Positions 18,042 through 21,005 of a stretch of DNA of 21,005 nucleotides are shown one piece after another (position 1 is the stretch's first letter; each line of letters starts with the position of its first letter). The position numbers and the translations under genes are program-made. Source of the stretch: a virus; IMG/VR virus record IMGVR_UViG_3300030104_001960, positions 1,892-22,896 of that record. One strand, given 5' to 3'. The notes under the pieces are model-generated. The model worked only from the letters and a program-made list of their open reading frames with translations. It ran no database searches and was not told the origin of the DNA.

Positions 18042-18069
18042 AAAAAAAAAGGGAGCCATATAGACTCCC
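18042..18069 (-). terminator. Rho-independent terminator after the capsid gene
   Basis: On the minus strand, GGGAGTC (18069-18063) pairs with GGCTCCC (18057-18051) around a TATAT loop. That is seven pairs including one T-G, followed at once by nine T residues (18050-18042). The gap between the capsid stop and the tail tubular A start is only 59 bases and the hairpin fills its centre. It occupies the position of T7 terminator Tphi, where partial readthrough lets tail and core genes be expressed below capsid. Structure is seen directly; partial readthrough is inferred from the T7 parallel and from the absence of an obvious promoter after it. Confidence 0.93.
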
Positions 18070-18090
18070 GATATGTATAAGAAAAAATCT

Positions 18091-19239
18091 TTAGAATGCA
18101 GCTGGTGCTGATGATGTTGCCACACCTGCATAGAGTTCTACGCAAGCAGCTGGATTAACATAATCTGCTCCACATGCTAAACGTCCAAGTATTACATCAC
18201 CTTGGTAAATGACTGAAACGTCACCCTTGGTTACTTGTACTTGAGGACCGATAGCCTCAACGATACCTGCGCCTTCACGTTGTCCGATAATACCGCAAGT
18301 ATTAACGAAGTTAGCATTAGCACCGTAGTCGTTGTTGATACCTGTATCTGAATCTTCTGCGTCCTCAATTGTTTCACTTACGAATGTACCTGTGTTACCT
18401 GGATCGGTTACACCTGGGTTCGTAGCACCTGCAGTACCATACTTAGTACCATAAGAACCAAAGAACGGAATATTCATTGACTTGTAGATCTTGATACCAG
18501 CGATCTCCACAATTCCATTACCAGACTGTCTGGATGTACCTTGTGCGTCTCTGTTAACTAGACCATTTTCACCAACCTGTTGGATTAGTTCATAGTACTG
18601 ACGTGGGTTTAGTACACCAAACCTTCCATCTGTACTTACTCCTTTCTCATCCATAGCTGCTGCTGCATCATAGAATGCATTAACCAACTTAGTTGGATCA
18701 TAAGCATCTGCAGCTGCAGTACTTGCAGCAGTACCGACTTTAATCTGAGTACCGCCTGGTTCTACAAAGTTAGACTTAGTGATAGGTGAAGCTACACGAG
18801 CACCACGTACCAAAGCTCTGAATACAAGACGATCATACTTTTGAGCTAGAGCATAGCCGATTTTACGAGAGACTTCTGATCTCAAATCATAATGAGCCAA
18901 TGTCTCATCCAGCTCGTAAAGAAATGCTGAACTGATAAGTAGATCATCAACTGTGATGGTCTTCTCAGCTACTGGAGGTGCTCCATCGGAGTTACCTAGT
19001 ATGCTGTTGCCTGGTGTATGAAATTCTGCTTTTGTGCGACCTGTATAGATGAACTGTAAGGACTTACCGTTCTTTAAGGTACGCTTCATAACAAGATCCC
19101 TAGCTATTGCGTTGTGCTGGAATCCTTTGAACATCTCACCTGAGAATAATTTCAGGTAAAGAGCTCTTACGTCACCTGTACTATTTGATTGACCCTGACG
19201 GGTTAATGAAGCCTGGTGAGCTGTTGACTGTTGAGCCAT
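18091..19239 (-). CDS. Major capsid protein (T7 gp10-like)
   Basis: A 382-residue protein that matches T7-like cyanophage major capsid proteins, which form the HK97-fold icosahedral shell. Recognisable parts are the Gln/Ser-rich start, the N-arm region (ALYLKLFSGEMFKGF), the AEFHTPG segment, the helix-rich DELDET-type region (FLYELDETLAHYDLRSEV) and the central GVSTDGRFGVLNPRQYYELI segment. It is slightly longer than T7 gp10A (345 residues). I see no slippery run before the stop, so no T7-style gp10B readthrough form is predicted. The start at 19239 is the only plausible ATG, though it lacks a ribosome site. A strong terminator follows closely, as after T7 gene 10, so capsid mRNA should accumulate above downstream tail mRNA. 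Confidence 0.95.
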   Translation of the reverse strand: MAQQSTAHQASLTRQGQSNSTGDVRALYLKLFSGEMFKGFQHNAIARDLVMKRTLKNGKSLQFIYTGRTKAEFHTPGNSILGNSDGAPPVAEKTITVDDLLISSAFLYELDETLAHYDLRSEVSRKIGYALAQKYDRLVFRALVRGARVASPITKSNFVEPGGTQIKVGTAASTAAADAYDPTKLVNAFYDAAAAMDEKGVSTDGRFGVLNPRQYYELIQQVGENGLVNRDAQGTSRQSGNGIVEIAGIKIYKSMNIPFFGSYGTKYGTAGATNPGVTDPGNTGTFVSETIEDAEDSDTGINNDYGANANFVNTCGIIGQREGAGIVEAIGPQVQVTKGDVSVIYQGDVILGRLACGADYVNPAACVELYAGVATSSAPAAF

Positions 19240-19365
19240 TTATCTATGTTTTAAAATGTTTGAAGGTATAAATCGTCTCTGTGCACAAATTAAATTAAAG
19301 GTTTTTGTGGTCTTTCCCACCGTCTAGACGGCTAATAGGTATCCTCGTAAGGGCTAAAAGCCAAA
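19240..19365 (-). promoter_or_regulatory. Untranslated capsid-gene leader with inverted repeats
   Basis: This 126-base interval is the longest non-coding stretch in the window. It contains a perfect 12-base palindrome, CCGTCTAGACGG (19320-19331), directly next to a GTGG/CCAC hairpin with a six-base loop (19307-19320). A weaker GGCTTTTAGCC hairpin lies just after the preceding stop. The segment nearest the capsid ATG is AT-rich and has no Shine-Dalgarno site (ATAGATAA precedes ATG). In T7 this interval carries the strong late promoter phi10 and the capsid-gene leader, so a promoter here is expected from synteny. I cannot name its sequence because the phage RNA polymerase specificity is unknown. 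Confidence 0.4.
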
Positions 19366-19488
19366 TTACAGAGAGGTCCGACACTGAGGTGCCTCTCTGC
19401 TATGGAAGTTAACGTGTAGTACTTCCACGTGAATGAAGAAGGCTAGAGCCAAAAAGACTACTAGCCATAATTCATTTATCTTTTTCAT
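19366..19488 (-). CDS. Small single-pass membrane protein, 40 residues
   Basis: A 40-codon ORF that starts inside the stop of the preceding gene (ATGA). The product opens with MKKINE, continues with a hydrophobic helix (LWLVVFLALAFF, residues 7-18) and ends in a polar, His- and Arg-containing tail with a single Cys. This is a signal-anchor-like layout, N-terminus probably inside. It has no chlorophyll-binding motif of high-light-inducible proteins, and I recognise no family. Its coding DNA contains two perfect inverted repeats, so constraint may act on the RNA as well as the peptide. A small holin or membrane accessory factor are possible roles, neither demonstrated. No gene follows for 126 bases. 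Confidence 0.6.
   Translation of the reverse strand: MKKINELWLVVFLALAFFIHVEVLHVNFHSREAPQCRTSL
19368..19427 (-). other. Two tandem RNA hairpins inside the 3' half of the 40-codon ORF
   Basis: Transcribed on the minus strand, TGGAAGT (19427-19421) pairs perfectly with ACTTCCA (19409-19403) around an 11-base loop. CAGAGAGG (19399-19392) pairs perfectly with CCTCTCTG (19376-19369) around 15 bases, extendable by a G-U pair. The second ends at the stop codon of the small membrane-protein ORF. There is no T-tract, so this is not a typical intrinsic terminator. Placed just before the capsid leader, they could be RNA-processing or stabilising structures such as the RNase III sites of T7 late mRNA; that is inference. 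Confidence 0.45.
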
Positions 19489-19613
19489 AAGGTAGATAGA
19501 GCTTCTTCTAATGAGATGTCCTCATCGAAAGTCTCTTTCTTTTCCTCTTTGATTTCTGGCTCAGGGGTCAGTGAAGTAACTGAAGCCCTAGCCTGATCGC
19601 TTTGTTGAGACAT
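19485..19613 (-). CDS. Small acidic protein, 42 residues, unknown function
   Basis: A 42-codon ORF whose ATG shares one base with the stop of the barrel-like gene (TAATG) and whose TGA overlaps the next ATG (ATGA). The product is hydrophilic, with a Ser/Gln-rich start and a strongly charged centre (EIKEEKKETFDEDISLEE) that may form a short helix. It has no signal peptide or membrane segment. I do not recognise a family. The double stop/start overlap is the best evidence that it is a real gene, since it would be translated by re-initiation from its neighbour. It lies directly upstream of the capsid leader; a link to capsid assembly is possible but not supported by sequence. Confidence 0.65.
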   Translation of the reverse strand: MSQQSDQARASVTSLTPEPEIKEEKKETFDEDISLEEALSTL

Positions 19614-19975
19614 TAGAAACTATACTTAGCTCCAATTTTTGTTCCATAGTTACGATCCTCATCACCATTAGTGGCTGTAGAGATCTCACCATAAAGTGCA
19701 ATCTTCTCCTTTACTTGAAAAGTTCCACCGAACTTACCAGACAATTCTGTATCAGTACCATCAACATCAGCTACTGCTGTGAGAGATGGACCGCCTTGAA
19801 TGTAATAGCTGAACTTATCTTTTGAACCTTCATAACCGATGTGTAGGTCTACTGTTCTTCCTAGATATTCAGAACCTGTGTAACCATCATTCACTTCAGC
19901 ATTGATATAAGTTCCAGCGAATGCAGGTGCAGACGCTAATGAGGTGGCTGCGAGAGCAAGTGCAATTGTTTTCAT
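19613..19975 (-). CDS. Secreted outer-membrane beta-barrel-like protein
   Basis: A 120-residue protein with a textbook signal peptide: MK, a hydrophobic Ala/Leu stretch and an AFA cleavage motif at about residue 20. The mature part consists of alternating polar and hydrophobic segments rich in Gly, Tyr, Thr and acidic residues (for example YIQGGPSL, GKFGGTFQV, ALYGEIST). It ends in KYSF, with the terminal Phe typical of proteins inserted by the BAM machinery. I infer a small porin-like or OmpA-like barrel in the host outer membrane; similar short exported proteins occur in cyanophages but I know of no proven role. It starts four bases after the riboswitch-controlled peptide and has no clear ribosome site, suggesting coupled translation. 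Its stop overlaps the next start (TAATG). A virion protein is the main alternative. Confidence 0.8.
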   Translation of the reverse strand: MKTIALALAATSLASAPAFAGTYINAEVNDGYTGSEYLGRTVDLHIGYEGSKDKFSYYIQGGPSLTAVADVDGTDTELSGKFGGTFQVKEKIALYGEISTATNGDEDRNYGTKIGAKYSF

Positions 19976-19979
19976 TAAA

Positions 19980-20042
19980 TTAAATAGTTTTTGATTTTGT
20001 GTAAGCGATGCCGCGATACTTGTAAGTAACTTTAATAGTCAT
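19980..20042 (-). CDS. 20-residue DUF4278-like peptide downstream of the riboswitch
   Basis: A 20-codon ORF with an ATG seven bases after GGAG (20053-20050), one of the clearest Shine-Dalgarno sites noticed in this window. The product contains VTYKYRGIAYTK, resembling the TYRGxxYxK start of DUF4278 small proteins found in cyanobacteria and cyanophages. Known Downstream-peptide RNAs precede ORFs of about 17 to 100 codons, so length and position fit. In Synechocystis the DUF4278 protein PirA interacts with the PII nitrogen-signalling protein; this peptide is far shorter than that 51-residue protein, so shared function is only a possibility. It ends four bases before the next gene, so it may also couple that gene's translation to the riboswitch. 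It could be a shortened remnant that works as a leader peptide. Confidence 0.7.
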   Translation of the reverse strand: MTIKVTYKYRGIAYTKSKTI

Positions 20043-20057
20043 TGGAAATCTCCAAGT

Positions 20058-20113
20058 ACCTCAGACCCCGTTCCATGTCTAAGGTTTCATGCGTCCCATA
20101 GGGATGAACGGAA
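20058..20113 (-). promoter_or_regulatory. Glutamine riboswitch, Downstream-peptide (glutamine-II) type
   Basis: A compact RNA begins seven bases after the psbA stop. P1 pairs CCGTTC (20111-20106) with GAACGG (20073-20068), and flanking TT/GG wobbles can extend it. Within it, CCC (20103-20101) pairs with GGG (20097-20095) around a TAT loop, followed by ACGCATGAA. A pseudoknot helix then pairs ACCTTAGAC (20085-20077), inside P1, with GTCTGAGGT (20066-20058), beyond P1, giving nine pairs with one U-G. This topology and the CGTTCATCCC...GGGACGCATGAA signature match what I know of the Downstream-peptide RNA of marine cyanobacteria and their phages, a relative of the glnA glutamine aptamer. The distal pseudoknot strand ends five bases before a GGAG ribosome site for the following 20-codon ORF, so ligand-dependent folding could control its translation. 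Pairing is seen directly; the family assignment is from memory of the consensus. Confidence 0.82.
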
Positions 20114-20119
20114 GTATCG

Positions 20120-21005
20120 TTAGGCGATTGGTGTGATCTCTTTAGCCGCTAGATCAAGCGGAAAGTTATGTGCGTTTCTTTCGTGCATTACTTCCATACC
20201 TAAGTCAGCCCTGTTAAGAACGTCAGCCCATGTTGGAATAACTCTGCCATTGGTCGCTGTGACGGATTGATTAAAATTGAATCCGTTGAGGTTAAATGCC
20301 ATCGTAGAGATTCCCATGGAGGTAAGCCAGATACAAACCACTGGCCAAGTAGCAAGGAAGAAGTGAAGACTGCGACTATTATTGAAAGAAGCATATTGGA
20401 ATATCAATCTTCCGAAGTAGCCATGTGCGGCTACGATGTTATAGGTTTCATCCTCTTGTCCAAACTTATATCCATAGTTCTGCGATACAAGTCCAGTCGT
20501 CTCCCTAACAAGTGAGGAAGTAACCAGACTTCCATGCATAGCAGCGAATAAAGCTCCACCGAATACCCCTGCAACGCCGAGCATGTGGAAAGGATGCATG
20601 AGGATATTATGTTCTGCCTGAAAGACAAACATAAAATTGAAAGTCCCTGAAATACCAAGAGGCATACCATCACTGAAGCTCCCCTGTCCGAATGGATACA
20701 CGAGGAAGACAGCAAAGGATGCTGCAACTGGTGCTGAATAAGCTACACATATCCATGGTCTCATTCCTAATCTGTAGCTAAGTTCCCACTGCCGTCCCAG
20801 GTAAGCTGAGATACCAATAAGAAAGTGGAAGACGATGAGTTGGTAGGGTCCACCGTTGTATAGCCATTCATCGAGATTGGCTGCTTCCCAGATGGGGTAG
20901 AAGTGTAGTCCGATTGCGTTTGATGACGGGACAATCGCTCCCGATATGATGTTGTTTCCATAGAGTAGTGAGCCAGCTACGGGTTCACGAATACCATCTA
21001 TATCA
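20120..21005 (-). CDS. psbA: Photosystem II reaction centre protein D1 (5'-truncated by window edge)
   Basis: Encodes D1, the photosystem II core subunit that carries the water-oxidising cluster and the QB site in the host thylakoid membrane. The frame is open to the window edge; the first complete codon is D59 in standard D1 numbering. All key residues I checked are present: D61, Y161, D170, E189 and H190, H198, H215, S264, H272, H332, E333, H337, D342 and A344. Position 130 is Gln, as in the low-light D1:1 form of freshwater cyanobacteria. After A344, the mature C-terminus, only eight residues follow (AKEITPIA), so the precursor would be 352 residues rather than about 360. Phage psbA genes replace fast-turning-over host D1 during infection (known for cyanophages). 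It lies upstream of the capsid gene, where T7-like cyanophages usually carry it. Identification is certain; the missing 58 N-terminal residues lie outside the window. Confidence 0.98.
   Translation of the reverse strand, partial: DIDGIREPVAGSLLYGNNIISGAIVPSSNAIGLHFYPIWEAANLDEWLYNGGPYQLIVFHFLIGISAYLGRQWELSYRLGMRPWICVAYSAPVAASFAVFLVYPFGQGSFSDGMPLGISGTFNFMFVFQAEHNILMHPFHMLGVAGVFGGALFAAMHGSLVTSSLVRETTGLVSQNYGYKFGQEDETYNIVAAHGYFGRLIFQYASFNNSRSLHFFLATWPVVCIWLTSMGISTMAFNLNGFNFNQSVTATNGRVIPTWADVLNRADLGMEVMHERNAHNFPLDLAAKEITPIA

Noticed and set aside
18061-18110. T7-style frameshift producing a longer capsid form
   Set aside because: The T-rich run lies after the stop codon, with no slippery sequence before it.
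18032-18145. Upstream extension of the tail tubular A reading frame (38 extra residues)
   Set aside because: It crosses the capsid 3' end and the terminator hairpin, and the ATG at 18031 gives the family N-terminus and length.
19240-19365. tRNA gene or integration site in the capsid leader
   Set aside because: The hairpins do not form a cloverleaf, and there is no T-loop-like sequence or tRNA 3' half.
20043-20076. Alternative 14-codon ORF starting at the ATG within the riboswitch P1/pseudoknot loop
   Set aside because: Its start lies in the folded aptamer without a ribosome site, and the overlapping ORF from 20042 has both the site and a family motif.
20040-20119. psbA-associated PhotoRC RNA or antisense CfrI-type RNA
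   Set aside because: Those lie upstream of or antisense to photosystem genes; this element is downstream, on the sense strand, with the glutamine-type pairing.
20200-20727. Alternative frames within psbA on both strands
   Set aside because: The D1 frame is unambiguous and conserved residue by residue; the others are by-products of it.

Overview
The window is a densely packed, unidirectional piece of a marine T7-like podovirus (cyanophage) genome. Every supported gene lies on the minus strand, so the biological reading order runs from base 21005 down to base 1. The diagnostic combination is a phage-borne photosystem II D1 gene (psbA) next to a T7-type virion module. That module holds the major capsid protein, tail tubular proteins A and B, three internal-core proteins and a T7 gp17-type tail fibre. 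Such phages infect marine Synechococcus or Prochlorococcus; the sequence alone does not tell which host.

Region 1 (21005 to 19366) is an auxiliary island. It starts with psbA, which is truncated by the window edge and begins at D1 residue 59. Just after the psbA stop is a compact pseudoknotted RNA that matches the 'Downstream-peptide' (glutamine-II) riboswitch architecture. It is followed by a Shine-Dalgarno site and a 20-codon ORF with a DUF4278-like YRGxxYxK motif. Next come a secreted, outer-membrane-barrel-like 120-residue protein and two tiny ORFs (42 and 40 codons) joined by stop/start overlaps.

Region 2 (19365 to 12826) begins with an untranslated, hairpin-containing leader and the major capsid gene. 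A strong rho-independent terminator follows at the position of T7 Tphi. Then come tail tubular protein A, tail tubular protein B, an unrecognised 150-residue protein at the T7 gene 13 position and a long gp14-like core protein. Starts and stops overlap or almost touch.

Region 3 (12821 to 5931) is two very large internal-core (ejection) proteins of the gp15 and gp16 type. No lytic transglycosylase motif is visible at the N-terminus of the gp16-like protein.

Region 4 (5930 to 1567) holds two receptor-binding or fibre proteins. One has a T7 gp17 N-terminal attachment domain and 13 decapeptide repeats. The other has about 22 YadA-head-like repeats and a C-terminal S74 intramolecular chaperone. 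A short gap before the first contains a T7-promoter-like sequence.

Region 5 (1548 to 1) is a chain of small overlapping genes: a coiled-coil protein, an unknown 89-residue protein, a Pro-rich membrane-tethered protein, a two-helix holin-like protein, a secreted protein, and a secreted-type reading frame running off the edge with no normal start codon. No stretch over 300 bases lacks a gene; the largest non-coding intervals are the MCP leader (126 bases) and the riboswitch region (77 bases).

Together, the island probably keeps host photosynthesis running and may sense or rewire nitrogen status during infection, while the rest builds the capsid, tail, ejection machinery and fibres.
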